A DNA stretch of 64,000 nucleotides from assembly GCA_937922085.1 (NCBI GenBank), contig CAKZVD010000059.1:1-64000 (forward strand), given 5' to 3'. Made by a program: the position numbers and the translations under genes. The stretch is from an uncultured Tenacibaculum sp. Lineage in GTDB: Bacteria > Bacteroidota > Bacteroidia > Flavobacteriales > Flavobacteriaceae. The notes under the pieces are model-generated. The model had not been told where the DNA came from, made no database searches, and worked only from the letters and a program-made list of their open reading frames with translations. Of this stretch, positions 50,462 through 60,707 are shown in pieces. Every line of letters starts with the position of its first letter. The first letter of the stretch is position 1.

Positions 50462-50920
50462 ATGCAGAAAAAAATTAACATAAAAAATAAAAAAGCTCGT
50501 TTTGAGTACGAAATAATAGATAAATATACCGCAGGTATACAATTAACAGGTACCGAAATAAAATCTATACGTCAAAGTAAAGCGAGAATAACAGAGAGTT
50601 TTTGTGAATTTAATGATCGTGGAGAACTGTTTGTTATCAACATGTATATTGAAGAATATGCTTTTGGTAATCATTACAATCACAATCCTAAAAGTGAAAG
50701 AAGACTGTTATTAAATAAACAGGAGTTAAAAAAATTAGCCAGAGAAGTAGAAGCTAAAGGAAATACAATTGTTCCTTTACGATTATTCTTAAATGAAAAT
50801 GGTTGGGCTAAGTTAGAAGTTGCTTTAGCTAAAGGTAAAAAAACGCATGATAAGCGTGAAACAATGAAAGACCGAGATAATAAACGTGATTTAGCACGTA
50901 TTAAAAAGAATTTTGGATAA
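50462..50920 (+). CDS. smpB: SsrA-binding protein SmpB
   Basis: 'NKKARFEYEIIDKYTAGIQLTGTEIKSIRQSKARITESFCEF', 'YNHNPKSERRLLLNKQEL'. Confidence 0.97.
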   Translation: MQKKINIKNKKARFEYEIIDKYTAGIQLTGTEIKSIRQSKARITESFCEFNDRGELFVINMYIEEYAFGNHYNHNPKSERRLLLNKQELKKLAREVEAKGNTIVPLRLFLNENGWAKLEVALAKGKKTHDKRETMKDRDNKRDLARIKKNFG

Positions 50921-51502
50921 ATGCTAACACAAAAACTATCTAAATTTAATATTATACTTGCTTCTGGTTCTCCTAGACGTCAACAATTTTTTAAAGATTT
51001 AAAATTAAATTTTGAAATACGTTTAAAAGAAATCGAAGAAATATTTCCTGAAGACTTAAAAGCTGAAGAAATCACAGATTTTTTAGCTGATCTAAAATCA
51101 AAACCTTTCGATGGAGAATTAACCAACAATGATTTATTAATTACTTCAGATACTATTGTCTGGTTAAAGAATAAAGCTTTAGGAAAACCGAAAGATTACA
51201 ATGATGCTTTCACTATGCTAGAAAGTTTATCTAATAAAGAACATCAAGTAATTACTTCTGTTAGTATTAAAAGTAAAAACTTTCAGAAAATTATTAATGA
51301 TACTACGAATGTTTCTTTTAAAAAACTAACAAAAGAAGAAATCGATTTTTATATAACCAACTATAAACCTTATGATAAAGCAGGGGCTTATGGAATTCAG
51401 GAATGGATTGGTAAAATAGGGATTAATAAAATTGAAGGTAGTTACTTTAATGTTATGGGCTTACCCGTACATAAATTATATAAAGAATTAATGAATTTAT
51501 AG
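50921..51502 (+). CDS. maf: Maf-family nucleotide pyrophosphatase
   Basis: '[16 protein letters not shown]', '[21 protein letters not shown]', '[17 protein letters not shown]'. Confidence 0.94.
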   Translation: MLTQKLSKFNIILASGSPRRQQFFKDLKLNFEIRLKEIEEIFPEDLKAEEITDFLADLKSKPFDGELTNNDLLITSDTIVWLKNKALGKPKDYNDAFTMLESLSNKEHQVITSVSIKSKNFQKIINDTTNVSFKKLTKEEIDFYITNYKPYDKAGAYGIQEWIGKIGINKIEGSYFNVMGLPVHKLYKELMNL

Positions 51503-51551
51503 TTTCTTTTTGCTTAAAAGATTATTTTTGGGCAGAATTTACAACACAACA

Positions 51552-52502
51552 ATGAAAAAATATACATTTACAGAAAAAAAAGACACCCGCTCTGGCTTTG
51601 GTGATGGTTTAACTGAGTTAGGGAAAACAAACCCTAATGTGGTTGCTTTATGTGCTGATTTAACAGGTTCATTAAAAATGAATGAATTCGAAAAAAATCA
51701 TCCAGAACGTTTTTTTCAAGTAGGAATTGCAGAAGCTAATATGATGGGTATTGCTGCTGGTTTAACCATAGGTGGAAAAATACCATTTACAGGAACCTTC
51801 GCTAACTTTTCAACAGGTCGTGTATATGATCAAATTAGACAATCTATAGCTTATTCTAATAAAAATGTAAAAGTTTGTGCTTCTCATGCTGGTTTAACTT
51901 TAGGTGAAGATGGTGCTACACACCAAATTTTAGAAGATATTGGGTTAATGAAAATGTTACCTGGTATGACAGTTATTAATACTTGTGATTATAACCAAAC
52001 AAAAGCAGCTACTATTGCTATTGCAGAATATGATGGTCCTGTTTACTTACGTTTTGGTAGACCAAAAGTTCCTGTATTTATGCCTACTGATAAATTTGAA
52101 ATTGGAAAAGCCGTAAAATTAACAGAAGGAACAGATGTAACTATTGTTGCTACTGGTCATTTAGTTTGGGAATCATTACAAGCTGCTGAACAATTAGAAA
52201 AAGAAGGTATTAGTGCTGAAGTAATTAATATTCACACTATTAAACCTTTAGATGAAGAGGCTATTTTAGCTTCTGTTGCTAAAACTAAATGTATTGTTAC
52301 TGCTGAAGAACATAATAAATTTGGTGGTTTAGGTGAAAGCGTTGCTCGTTGTTTAGCTACAAACAATCCTACTCCTCAAGAATTTGTTGCTGTAAACGAT
52401 AGTTTTGGAGAATCTGCTACACCCGCAGAATTAATGAAAAAATATAAAATTAATGACGAAGCAGTAGTTGAAGCTGCAAAGAAAGTTATTAAAAGAAAAT
52501 AA
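51552..52502 (+). CDS. Transketolase C-terminal subunit; ATG 51552 preferred over 51510
   Basis: '[32 protein letters not shown]', '[31 protein letters not shown]'. Confidence 0.94.
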   Translation: MKKYTFTEKKDTRSGFGDGLTELGKTNPNVVALCADLTGSLKMNEFEKNHPERFFQVGIAEANMMGIAAGLTIGGKIPFTGTFANFSTGRVYDQIRQSIAYSNKNVKVCASHAGLTLGEDGATHQILEDIGLMKMLPGMTVINTCDYNQTKAATIAIAEYDGPVYLRFGRPKVPVFMPTDKFEIGKAVKLTEGTDVTIVATGHLVWESLQAAEQLEKEGISAEVINIHTIKPLDEEAILASVAKTKCIVTAEEHNKFGGLGESVARCLATNNPTPQEFVAVNDSFGESATPAELMKKYKINDEAVVEAAKKVIKRK

Positions 52503-52546
52503 ATTGACTATTAAAACGTTTTAATTTAAGTAAATATTAAAAAACC

Positions 52547-53191
52547 ATGAAAAAACTAATTTTATCTCTATGCTTATTTTTAGCTGCTAGCCAGTTAGTA
52601 CAAGCGCAATTAGACTTTGGTATTAAAGCTGGGGTTAATTATAATTCTGATTCATTTCAAAATATCAACGATGTTACCAACGACATACTTGAAGATCAAA
52701 CAAAAAGTAAAACTGGTTTTCATGGTGGTATTTGGTTAAGAGCTAAATTACCTATTGTAGGATTATATATTCGTCCTGAATTAGTGTATACTGCCTTAAA
52801 AAGTGAACTTACTGCTAATGATGCGTCTAATACTAAGGCTTCTTATGATTTTCAAAAAATTGACATTCCGATTTTATTAGGTAAAAAAATATTTAAGATT
52901 GCTTACATACATGCAGGTCCTTCTTTTCAATATATTTTAGATGGTGATTTAGATTTTGATACTGTTGGTGCTGTTGTTGATAATTTTGAAACTGAAGTAG
53001 ATGGATTTACGGTAGGTTTAAATATAGGTGCAGGTATTGAATTAGGTAAACTAGGATTAGAGGTTCGTTGGGATAGAAGTTTTTCTGATACTGAATCTGA
53101 AATAATATCTAGAGCAGCAGGAAGTTCTACTACTTCTAAATTTGATACAAGAGTAAACCAGATTATTGTTGGTTTATCATATAGATTTTAA
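52547..53191 (+). CDS. Outer membrane beta-barrel (porin-family) protein
   Basis: Signal peptide 'LFLAASQLVQAQLDFGIKAGVNY', C-terminal 'IIVGLSYRF'. Confidence 0.85.
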   Translation: MKKLILSLCLFLAASQLVQAQLDFGIKAGVNYNSDSFQNINDVTNDILEDQTKSKTGFHGGIWLRAKLPIVGLYIRPELVYTALKSELTANDASNTKASYDFQKIDIPILLGKKIFKIAYIHAGPSFQYILDGDLDFDTVGAVVDNFETEVDGFTVGLNIGAGIELGKLGLEVRWDRSFSDTESEIISRAAGSSTTSKFDTRVNQIIVGLSYRF

Positions 53192-53210
53192 TAAGAAATA
53201 ATTTTATATA

Positions 53211-53243
53211 AAAAAACACGATGATTAAATCATCGTGTTTTTT
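53211..53243. terminator. Bidirectional intrinsic terminator
   Basis: AAAAAACACGATGATTAAATCATCGTGTTTTTT between convergent genes. Confidence 0.85.
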
Positions 53244-53262
53244 GTTTTTATATCTTTTACTA

Positions 53263-53817
53263 TTATTTAATTTGTAATTTTTGTCCCACAAAAATAGCAT
53301 TCGAACTTAAGTTATTCTTTCTTTTTAAAGTAGTTAAATTAACTTTATACTTCTTAGAAATACTATATAATGTATCTCCTGATTGAACTATATGATAATC
53401 TGTAACCACCTCTTCATTACTAGTTTCATTATCATAAATAACATTTTGATACTGTTCTTTAATTTTTTCTTGCCTATACCCTATTACAATTTCATCTCCT
53501 ATTTCTATTGAATCAAAATTAACTAAGCTATTTAATCGATATAACTCTGATAAGTGCTTATTATATTTTCTTGAAATACTACTAAGTGTTTCTCCTTTCT
53601 TAACTTTATGTGTAATGGTAGGGTCATATTCTACAACTTTTTTAGGTACACTAGCAACTGTTTTAGGCAAAACATAAGATACGTCTCCTGTTACTAAATT
53701 CATATAGGCTGTTTGCCCTTCAAGCAATATTTTATCCCAACCTTCTGGTAGCTTTTTATCCTGACAAAAAACTGTTAAGTTTAATAATAATGCTAAAAAC
53801 AAAGTAATTTGTTTCAT
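53263..53817 (-). CDS. LysM-domain exported protein (two LysM repeats)
   Basis: 'HKVKKGETLSSISRKYNKHLSELYRLN' and 'HIVQSGDTLYSISKKYKVNLTTLKRKN'. Confidence 0.93.
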   Translation of the reverse strand: MKQITLFLALLLNLTVFCQDKKLPEGWDKILLEGQTAYMNLVTGDVSYVLPKTVASVPKKVVEYDPTITHKVKKGETLSSISRKYNKHLSELYRLNSLVNFDSIEIGDEIVIGYRQEKIKEQYQNVIYDNETSNEEVVTDYHIVQSGDTLYSISKKYKVNLTTLKRKNNLSSNAIFVGQKLQIK

Positions 53818-53933
53818 AAAAACCCCTCTTTTTTCAGCAATTTAAAAAAATTGAACTTAAATTTCAATAAATCTTGTGCTATTTTAGTCTCTTCTTTAAC
53901 TAATTCCTAAAGGAATCCACTAAATTGTATGAT

Positions 53934-54548
53934 TTAAAAATAGTCGTCTCTAATTTTTGGTAATTCTAATTTATAAACAACAGATAAGGTTCTTACACTA
54001 ATAATAACTATTGCAGATATTACAAATACTATATTTTCTTGAAAATTAAAATGTTTTAATGTTAAGTATACTAAACCTCCCAATAAACAAGCTGAAGCAT
54101 ATATTTCTTTTTTAAAAATCAAAGGTACTTTTCTTGTTAATACATCTCTTATTACTCCTCCAAAAACAGCAGAAACCATTCCCATAATTAAAGCTACTAT
54201 AGCTGGTAGTTCATAACTTAAGCCTTTTTGAATTCCTAATAAAGTAAACACACTAATTCCTATGGTATCGAATAAAAAAAAAGTCTTACGCAGAGGTTCT
54301 ATTTTTTTCTTAAATAAGAATGTAAATGCTACTGCAATAAAAATAGTCCAGATATAGTTTAGATCACCTATCCAATTTATTGGATGCGCATTAATTAAAA
54401 CATCTCTTAACATCCCTCCTCCTACTGCTGTTACAAAAGCTATAATTATAACACCAAATAAATCAAACTTTTTTTTAGAAGCAACTAATGCACCACTAAT
54501 AGCAAAAGCAAAAGTTCCTAAAATATCTAAGATATATATGATATTCAT
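53934..54548 (-). CDS. TRIC/YadS-family trimeric intracellular cation channel protein
   Basis: 'AFAISGALVASKKKFDLFGVIIIAFVTAVGGGMLRDVL' and 'GGVIRDVLTRKVP' tandem repeats. Confidence 0.92.
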   Translation of the reverse strand: MNIIYILDILGTFAFAISGALVASKKKFDLFGVIIIAFVTAVGGGMLRDVLINAHPINWIGDLNYIWTIFIAVAFTFLFKKKIEPLRKTFFLFDTIGISVFTLLGIQKGLSYELPAIVALIMGMVSAVFGGVIRDVLTRKVPLIFKKEIYASACLLGGLVYLTLKHFNFQENIVFVISAIVIISVRTLSVVYKLELPKIRDDYF

Positions 54549-54563
54549 AGATAGTTATCTCTG

Positions 54564-55676
54564 TTATTTTTTAATAAACTTAATATTTAATTTCTTTTGT
54601 ATTTGATGTATGTTTTCTAATTCATTTGGTAAAATAAAAGCCTGAGAAATACCTTTATTCCCTGCTCTTGCTGTTCTACCACTTCTATGCGTATAATATT
54701 CTAATTGTTCAGGAAGTTGATGATGCAATACAAAATTTAAATTTTGTACATCAATACCTCTTGCTGCAACATCGGTAGCTATTAAATATTGTAGGTTCTC
54801 ATTTTTAAAAGCTCTCATTACCTTATCCCTCTCAATCTGCTTCATATCTCCTTCTAAAACTCCAACTGTAAATCCTTCTTCTTGCAATTCATTCGTAAGC
54901 TTTCTTGCTCCTGCTTTAGTTCTTGCAAAAATAATTCCTCTTTCATTATGTCTCCCTTCTAAAAAAGAAATAATTGCTGCAGTTTTTTTAGGAATGGTAG
55001 TCAATGAATAATAATGTGTTATGTTTTCATTAACCACAGAAGCTGGGTTAATTTCTACTCGTTTAGCATTTATATTCATATAGCTTTTAACGATACGTTT
55101 AATTTCATCTGGCATTGTTGCAGAAAACAACCAAGTATTTCTTTCTCCTGAAGTATATTTTAAAATTCTATTAATTTCTAATTTAAATCCCATGCTCAAC
55201 ATTTCATCAGCTTCATCTAACACCAATGTTTTAATGTTTTTTAAATCAATTTCTCCTCGTTCTATTAAATCGATAAGTCTTCCTGGCGTTGCTACAACTA
55301 TATGCGTAGTCCTTTGTAAATTTTTAATCTGCCTTTCTATTCTTTCACCTCCATAAACACCTTCTACAAATATTTTTTTATCTACATATTTTGTAAACTT
55401 AAATAGTTGTTTTTTTATTTGCTGAACCAACTCTCTTGTTGGTGATAAAATTAGCGCTTGAATAGTATTTGACTCTGGTTTTATTTGATGTAAAATAGGC
55501 AATCCAAATGCCGCAGTTTTACCGGTTCCTGTTTGTGCTAAACCAATAAAATCAGTTTTTTCTTGTAATAAAAAAGGAATAGTTCTTTCTTGAATTTCTG
55601 TAGGTTTTTTAATTCCTAACTCATTCAATCCTTTTACAAAATCTTTGCGAATACCTAAAGCAGAAAATGTTGACAT
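54564..55676 (-). CDS. DEAD-box ATP-dependent RNA helicase
   Basis: 'AQTGTGKTAAFGLP', 'VLDEADEMLSMGF', 'SATMP', 'HRSGRTARAG'. Confidence 0.96.
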   Translation of the reverse strand: MSTFSALGIRKDFVKGLNELGIKKPTEIQERTIPFLLQEKTDFIGLAQTGTGKTAAFGLPILHQIKPESNTIQALILSPTRELVQQIKKQLFKFTKYVDKKIFVEGVYGGERIERQIKNLQRTTHIVVATPGRLIDLIERGEIDLKNIKTLVLDEADEMLSMGFKLEINRILKYTSGERNTWLFSATMPDEIKRIVKSYMNINAKRVEINPASVVNENITHYYSLTTIPKKTAAIISFLEGRHNERGIIFARTKAGARKLTNELQEEGFTVGVLEGDMKQIERDKVMRAFKNENLQYLIATDVAARGIDVQNLNFVLHHQLPEQLEYYTHRSGRTARAGNKGISQAFILPNELENIHQIQKKLNIKFIKK

Positions 55677-55710
55677 ATAATTCTTTTAAAATGCAAAGAT
55701 AGACGACTTA

Positions 55711-56121
55711 TTAAAGTGGTGATAATAAATTTACAATACTTTCTGTAATCCTTGTTGGTCTAAAAGTTTTTCCATTCAATAAACACCATGTTGTTTCTGC
55801 CTTTGCTATTAATTTTTCTCCTTTATAAATAGCTACATGTCTTATTGACTTTACACCACCTGTCTCTCCTACCCATGTAGTTAATTTGATTTCATCATTT
55901 AAAGTTGCTTCTCCTAAATAATTAATTTCATGTCGTATTACAACCCAAATTAAATTCTTATAATCATTGTTTTTTGTGAGTTCTTTCCAATGTAATTTTG
56001 CAATATCTTGCACCCATTGTAAGTAGACCACATTATTCACATGATTTAATTCATCAATTTCTTCTTTAACAACCTTTCTTTTAATTGAAAAATTTTCATT
56101 TAAATTCATAGTAACAAACAT
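55711..56121 (-). CDS. Acyl-CoA thioesterase (4-hydroxybenzoyl-CoA thioesterase-like)
   Basis: 'EEIDELNHVNNVVYLQWVQDIAKLHWKEL', 'YKGEKLIAKAETTWCLLNGKTFRPTRI'. Confidence 0.9.
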   Translation of the reverse strand: MFVTMNLNENFSIKRKVVKEEIDELNHVNNVVYLQWVQDIAKLHWKELTKNNDYKNLIWVVIRHEINYLGEATLNDEIKLTTWVGETGGVKSIRHVAIYKGEKLIAKAETTWCLLNGKTFRPTRITESIVNLLSPL

Positions 56122-56172
56122 ACATAACTAATCGTATTATTTTGTTTCTTTGTTTACTAATTAAACTTCCCG

Positions 56173-57543
56173 ATGAACAAAATTGCTAACGAGCTATCTA
56201 CAGAAAAAGTAAGTTCCTTATTATTAAAACAATCTATTCCAGCTTCTATAGGTATTCTTGTAATGTCTATTAATATGATTGTAGACACTATTTTTGTTGG
56301 TCAATGGATTGGGGTTTTAGCCATTGCAGCAATTACAGTTGTATTGCCTATTAGTTTTTTAATTTCTTCTATGGGAATGGCAGTAGGTGTTGGAGGAAGT
56401 TCTATCATTTCTATCGCTCTAGGAGCTAATAATATTGAAAAAGCAAAAACTATTTTTGGTAATCAAATAAGCCTTACAGTAATTATTTCTTTAATTTTAG
56501 TAGCAATTTGTATCTTATTTGAAACTTCGGTTTTAACTCTATTTGGTGCAAATGGAGATATTATAATACCTGCAATCCCTTATTTTAGAGTTATTATAAT
56601 TGGAGCCCCATTTTTAGCTTTTGCTATGATGGGAAATCCAATAATAAGAGCATTAGGCAAACCAAAATATGCTATGGTTGCTTTAATTTTACCTGCTATT
56701 GCTAATATTATACTCGATATTATTTTTATCAAAGTATTAGGCTGGGGAATGTTTGGTGCTGGTTTAGCTACTGCTTTAGCTTATGCTGTTTGTGGAATTT
56801 TTATTGTTGGTTTTCTTTTTTCTAGTAAAAGTGAATTAAGAATAGGAGTTAAATACTTACAATTACAAAAAAAATTAGTTAAAGAAATAACTTCACTAGG
56901 AAGTGTTACTTTAGTAAGACAGGCTACTTCTAGTATTTTAATTATCGTTCTAAATTATTCTTTATTTAAGTATGGTAATGAAACTTCTGTTGCCATATTT
57001 GGAATCATTAACCGATTAATGATGTTTATATTTTTTCCTATTTTTGGTATTGTACAAGGGTTTATTCCTATAGCTGGGTATAATTATGGTGCTGAATTAT
57101 TTGACAGAGTAAAAGATGTTTTAAAAACAGCTATCAAATATGGAACTATATTATGTTCAATTATCTTCGTTTGTATATTTCTTTTTAATAATCAAATGAC
57201 AGCTATTTTTACTACCGACAAAACTTTATTAACAGAAACACCAAAGGCTTTATTAACCTGTCTTTTAGCTACTCCTTTTATTGCTTTTCAATTAATAGGA
57301 TCTTCTTATTTTCAAGCAGTTGGTAAGGCTACCCCTGCCTTAATATTAACACTACTAAGACAATCTATTTTTTTAATTCCTTTTATTATTATTCTACCTA
57401 TCTTTTTTGAGTTAAAAGGAATTTGGTTTGCTTTTCCTATTTCTGATATATTAGCTACCATCGTAACTTACTTTTTTCTAAAGAAAGAAATTAAAAACCT
57501 TAATCAATCAAACTCTCCCCATTCAGATTCGTCGTTAAAATAG
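56173..57543 (+). CDS. MATE-family efflux transporter
   Basis: 12 TM-like segments; 'MIVDTIFVGQWIGVLAIAAITVVLPIS', 'GIVQGFIPIAGYNYGA'. Confidence 0.93.
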   Translation: MNKIANELSTEKVSSLLLKQSIPASIGILVMSINMIVDTIFVGQWIGVLAIAAITVVLPISFLISSMGMAVGVGGSSIISIALGANNIEKAKTIFGNQISLTVIISLILVAICILFETSVLTLFGANGDIIIPAIPYFRVIIIGAPFLAFAMMGNPIIRALGKPKYAMVALILPAIANIILDIIFIKVLGWGMFGAGLATALAYAVCGIFIVGFLFSSKSELRIGVKYLQLQKKLVKEITSLGSVTLVRQATSSILIIVLNYSLFKYGNETSVAIFGIINRLMMFIFFPIFGIVQGFIPIAGYNYGAELFDRVKDVLKTAIKYGTILCSIIFVCIFLFNNQMTAIFTTDKTLLTETPKALLTCLLATPFIAFQLIGSSYFQAVGKATPALILTLLRQSIFLIPFIIILPIFFELKGIWFAFPISDILATIVTYFFLKKEIKNLNQSNSPHSDSSLK

Positions 57544-58174
57544 AACTCATTAAATTAAAAAATGGTCGTAATGCTATATAGGATTCATTTATTCTTTCTA
57601 AAAAGTTGGGAGACAAGACTTCTTCATCTGTAAAATTTTGAACAGCTATGAATCCTTTTTTTCTAATTAAATCAATATCTGGATGTGTTTTATCAAAACC
57701 TTTAGGTGCTGTTTTCAATTCTTCTCCTTCAAATTTACCTCCAAAATGTTTTACAAAATTAGCATCATTAATCACTTCCCTAAACTCTGAAGCGTCTATT
57801 TCTATCTCTTTTCTAATTCTTAATAAATCTTCTTTATTAGGATCCCAAAAGCCACCTCCTAAAAAACTTTCTCCTGGTTTTAATCTTAAATAATATCCAC
57901 CTCTTAAATGAGCTCCTTGTCTAGAAAAAGAACCTGCAAAATGTGTTTTATATGGAGTTTTATCTTTTGAAAAACGAACATCTCTATAAATTCTAAACAA
58001 TTTATGTTTTTCAATTTCATCGTGTTCTTCTAAATTCTTTTGTACTTCTGCATAAAACTCCTTTACTGTATTCTGAACAGTAGTAAACTCATTTTTATGT
58101 TCTGCAAACCACTCACGGTTATTGTTAAGAGCTAAATCATTTAAAAATTTAAACGAAGATTTTTGAAATTGCAT
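57500..58174 (-). CDS. DUF2461 protein; start MQFQ preferred over ORF call (58237)
   Basis: 'FLNDLALNNNREWFAEHKNEF', 'RDVRFSKDKTPYKTHFAGSFSRQGAHLRGGYYLRLKPGESFLGGGFW'. Confidence 0.9.
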   Translation of the reverse strand: MQFQKSSFKFLNDLALNNNREWFAEHKNEFTTVQNTVKEFYAEVQKNLEEHDEIEKHKLFRIYRDVRFSKDKTPYKTHFAGSFSRQGAHLRGGYYLRLKPGESFLGGGFWDPNKEDLLRIRKEIEIDASEFREVINDANFVKHFGGKFEGEELKTAPKGFDKTHPDIDLIRKKGFIAVQNFTDEEVLSPNFLERINESYIALRPFFNLMSSILTTNLNGESLID

Positions 58175-58329
58175 TGGTGTTTTAGTTTTTGATTTAAAAT
58201 GGATAAAGAGTATATCTATTTGTACAAATGTATACATTCATACTTCTGCTAAAAATAAACAAAATAGTTTTATAAACGTCTTTGCAAAGATCATAATTAA
58301 CTCGAATATTTAAACACAAAAACTCTTTT

Positions 58330-58542
58330 ATGATTGAAACAATTTTAAGTTTAGGAAAAATATTAAGTAAAACTGAGAAAAACCGAATTAAAGGAAAACA
58401 ATTACCAGCTCCTACAGAATACAATTATTGTTGTGTTGGTAGTTCGTATGAATGGCTCGAAATGTATCCACATTTAAGCTATTACACTTGTTTTAACATT
58501 GTATGTACTGATAATTCACATTCAGATAACAATGCTCATTAA
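58330..58542 (+). CDS. Bacteriocin/RiPP-like precursor peptide 1
   Basis: Leader 'MIETILSLGKILSKTEKNRIKGK' and Cys-containing core 'YNYCCVGSSYEWLEMYPHLSYYTCFNIVCTDNSHSDNNAH'. Confidence 0.6.
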   Translation: MIETILSLGKILSKTEKNRIKGKQLPAPTEYNYCCVGSSYEWLEMYPHLSYYTCFNIVCTDNSHSDNNAH

Positions 58543-58674
58543 TTAAATATCTGTTAGGAAAAATATTTTAATTTATAAATAAGTAATACTCTTTTCGCGA
58601 AAGAAAGACATACACCTTGAATGTCTTAAAATGATCAAGGGTTTAACTAAATTATTTAACACTATTATTAAATC

Positions 58675-58857
58675 ATGAAAAATTCAATTTTAACTTTAGG
58701 AAAAACTCTAAATAAAATAGAGCAACAAACAATTCAAGGAGGAAGAGGAACATCTAGAAGAAAATATTGTAAAACTCTAAGAAAATTACTTTTAGGAGGT
58801 GGATTTCAAGGAGATTATAACGATGGGCACGATGCTTATAATAAGCATTGTAATTAA
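58675..58857 (+). CDS. Bacteriocin/RiPP-like precursor peptide 2 (double-glycine leader)
   Basis: Leader 'MKNSILTLGKTLNKIEQQTIQGG' then 'RGTSRRKYCKTLRKLLLGGGFQGDYNDGHDAYNKHCN'. Confidence 0.65.
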   Translation: MKNSILTLGKTLNKIEQQTIQGGRGTSRRKYCKTLRKLLLGGGFQGDYNDGHDAYNKHCN

Positions 58858-58894
58858 TGTAAATTATCTCTAATAAAAAAAAGAAATACTTAAC

Positions 58895-58928
58895 AAATTA
58901 GCTCAATATGATCATATTGAGCTAATTT
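58895..58928. terminator. 34-bp perfect palindrome, probable bidirectional terminator
   Basis: AAATTAGCTCAATATGATCATATTGAGCTAATTT between convergent genes. Confidence 0.7.
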
Positions 58929-58931
58929 ATT

Positions 58932-59849
58932 TTATTTAGGTTTAGTTATTGCCCTATTTTTAGAAACCCTTTTTCTAGAAGTTATAAAATAGACTCCTGT
59001 AAGTAATACTATAGAAGCTATAATAGATTGATTGGTTAATTGTTCATCTAAAAAATACCATCCTAATAATAAAGCTATTATCGGATTTACGTAAGCTGAT
59101 GTAGCTACTTTTTCTGGCGAAATTACTTTCAATAAATAATTAAAGGCTGTAAAAGCAACAATACTACCAAACAATATTAAAAGTATCATCGATATTTTTA
59201 CTTTGTAACTAATATTAAATAATGTGGTCATGTCTTCTTTAAAAATAAGACTCCAAAAAAACAATAAAAAACTCCCAGTAATCATTTGATAACCTGTACT
59301 TACAAAGAAGTTCTTAGGTAAATTAGCTTTAGATACAAATACGCTACCATAACTCCAACTTAAAACACAGGTTAAGATCATAAATATTCCTAAAACCATT
59401 CCTTCAGAAGTTGCTATTTCTTTTTGACTTACCAAAAGATACATCCCTATAATACCCAAAACTACACCTATTATAGATTTTTTTTGCATGCGTTTACCAT
59501 CTATCAATCGCAATAAAAACAATACAAACAAAGGTTGAGTGGATGCTAAAAGAGCAGCAAAACCTGTGTCTACATATTTTAAAGCCCAAACAAATACCCC
59601 ATTTCCGTACACTAAGAATAAGAAACCAGCTATCAAAGTGTTTATAAACTGTTTTTTAGTAATCTTTAATGGCTGTTTTAATAATTTGGCTATTATCATA
59701 ATTAAAATTCCAGCTACTCCAAATCGAATAGAAGCTAACAATAAAGGTGGAATTTCTGATACCGATATTTTATTTAATACGTAGGTAGATCCCCAAATAA
59801 TATATATTGAAAAAAAAGAAACAATTATAAGTAGTTTAGATTTATTCAT
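58932..59849 (-). CDS. EamA/DMT-family transporter
   Basis: 10-TM profile; 'YIIWGSTYVLNKISVSEIPPLLLASIRFGVAG'. Confidence 0.93.
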   Translation of the reverse strand: MNKSKLLIIVSFFSIYIIWGSTYVLNKISVSEIPPLLLASIRFGVAGILIMIIAKLLKQPLKITKKQFINTLIAGFLFLVYGNGVFVWALKYVDTGFAALLASTQPLFVLFLLRLIDGKRMQKKSIIGVVLGIIGMYLLVSQKEIATSEGMVLGIFMILTCVLSWSYGSVFVSKANLPKNFFVSTGYQMITGSFLLFFWSLIFKEDMTTLFNISYKVKISMILLILFGSIVAFTAFNYLLKVISPEKVATSAYVNPIIALLLGWYFLDEQLTNQSIIASIVLLTGVYFITSRKRVSKNRAITKPK

Positions 59850-59976
59850 TTGGTTGATTTTAATGTAAAAATAAACCTCTTAATTTTATTTTCAATACTT
59901 TTTATATTTTAAAATTCTGTTTTAATCTTAAATAATTTAAACATTGTAAATTGCTTATTTTATAATCAATGATAAT

Positions 59977-60672
59977 ATGCTATTAGAAGTTTGTGTTAAT
60001 TCTTTTGAATCTGCCATAAATGCAGAAAAAGCAGGTGCAGATAGAATAGAAATTTGTTCCGAATTAAATGTCGGGGGGATTACTCCTTCCTATGGTTTAT
60101 TAAAATTAATTACTTCAAAACTGACTATAGATACTTTTGTTCTTATACGTCCTCGGAGCGGAAATTTTGTTTATTCTGAACAAGAGTTTCAAATAATGAA
60201 GGAGAATATTCTTCTTAGTAAAAAAATGGGCTGCAAAGGAATTGTTTCTGGAATACTCAATATAGATAATACAATAGATGAAAAAAGAACTAAAGAATTA
60301 ATTGGACTTTCTTCACCACTACCTTTTACTTTTCATAGAGCTTTTGATCTTGTAAAAAAACCAGAGATAGAAATTCAAAAATTAATACAGTTAGGTGCTA
60401 ATAGAGTTTTAACTTCTGGTAAAGCAATGACTGCGGAAAAAGGTTTAAAATTATTAAAAGAAATCAATAAAAAACATCACAAAAATATCATCATACTACC
60501 TGGGGGTGGTATTTCTCCTTTAAACGCTAAATTATTTAAAGATCAAGGTTTTTTAGAAATTCATTCTTCTGCTTCTAAAAAAATTAATATTGAAAATAAT
60601 TACTTTGGTAATGCTACACAAACTATTTCGGATAGCAGTATTATTAAAAAGATAATAACTCAAATACGCTAG
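59977..60672 (+). CDS. cutC: Copper homeostasis protein CutC
   Basis: 'LEVCVNSFESAINAEKAGADRIEICSELNVGGITPSYGLL', 'VLIRPRSGNFVYSEQE'. Confidence 0.94.
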   Translation: MLLEVCVNSFESAINAEKAGADRIEICSELNVGGITPSYGLLKLITSKLTIDTFVLIRPRSGNFVYSEQEFQIMKENILLSKKMGCKGIVSGILNIDNTIDEKRTKELIGLSSPLPFTFHRAFDLVKKPEIEIQKLIQLGANRVLTSGKAMTAEKGLKLLKEINKKHHKNIIILPGGGISPLNAKLFKDQGFLEIHSSASKKINIENNYFGNATQTISDSSIIKKIITQIR

Positions 60673-60698
60673 GTTAATTATTGTAAATAATAACCTTT
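60671..60698. terminator. Putative bidirectional terminator between cutC and the LacI-type gene
   Basis: AGGTTAATTATTGTAAATAATAACCTTTT. Confidence 0.55.
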
Positions 60699-60707
60699 TC
60701 TAATTAT

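Noticed and set aside
58194-58424. 76-aa minus-strand ORF over bacteriocin-like peptide 1
   Set aside because: Overlaps the better supported plus-strand peptide and the DUF2461 promoter region; no family resemblance.
58570-58660. Short inverted repeats (AGACAT/ATGTCT, CCTTGA/TCAAGG) between the two precursor peptides
   Set aside because: Arms of only 6 bp, not stronger than expected by chance; insufficient to call a regulatory element.
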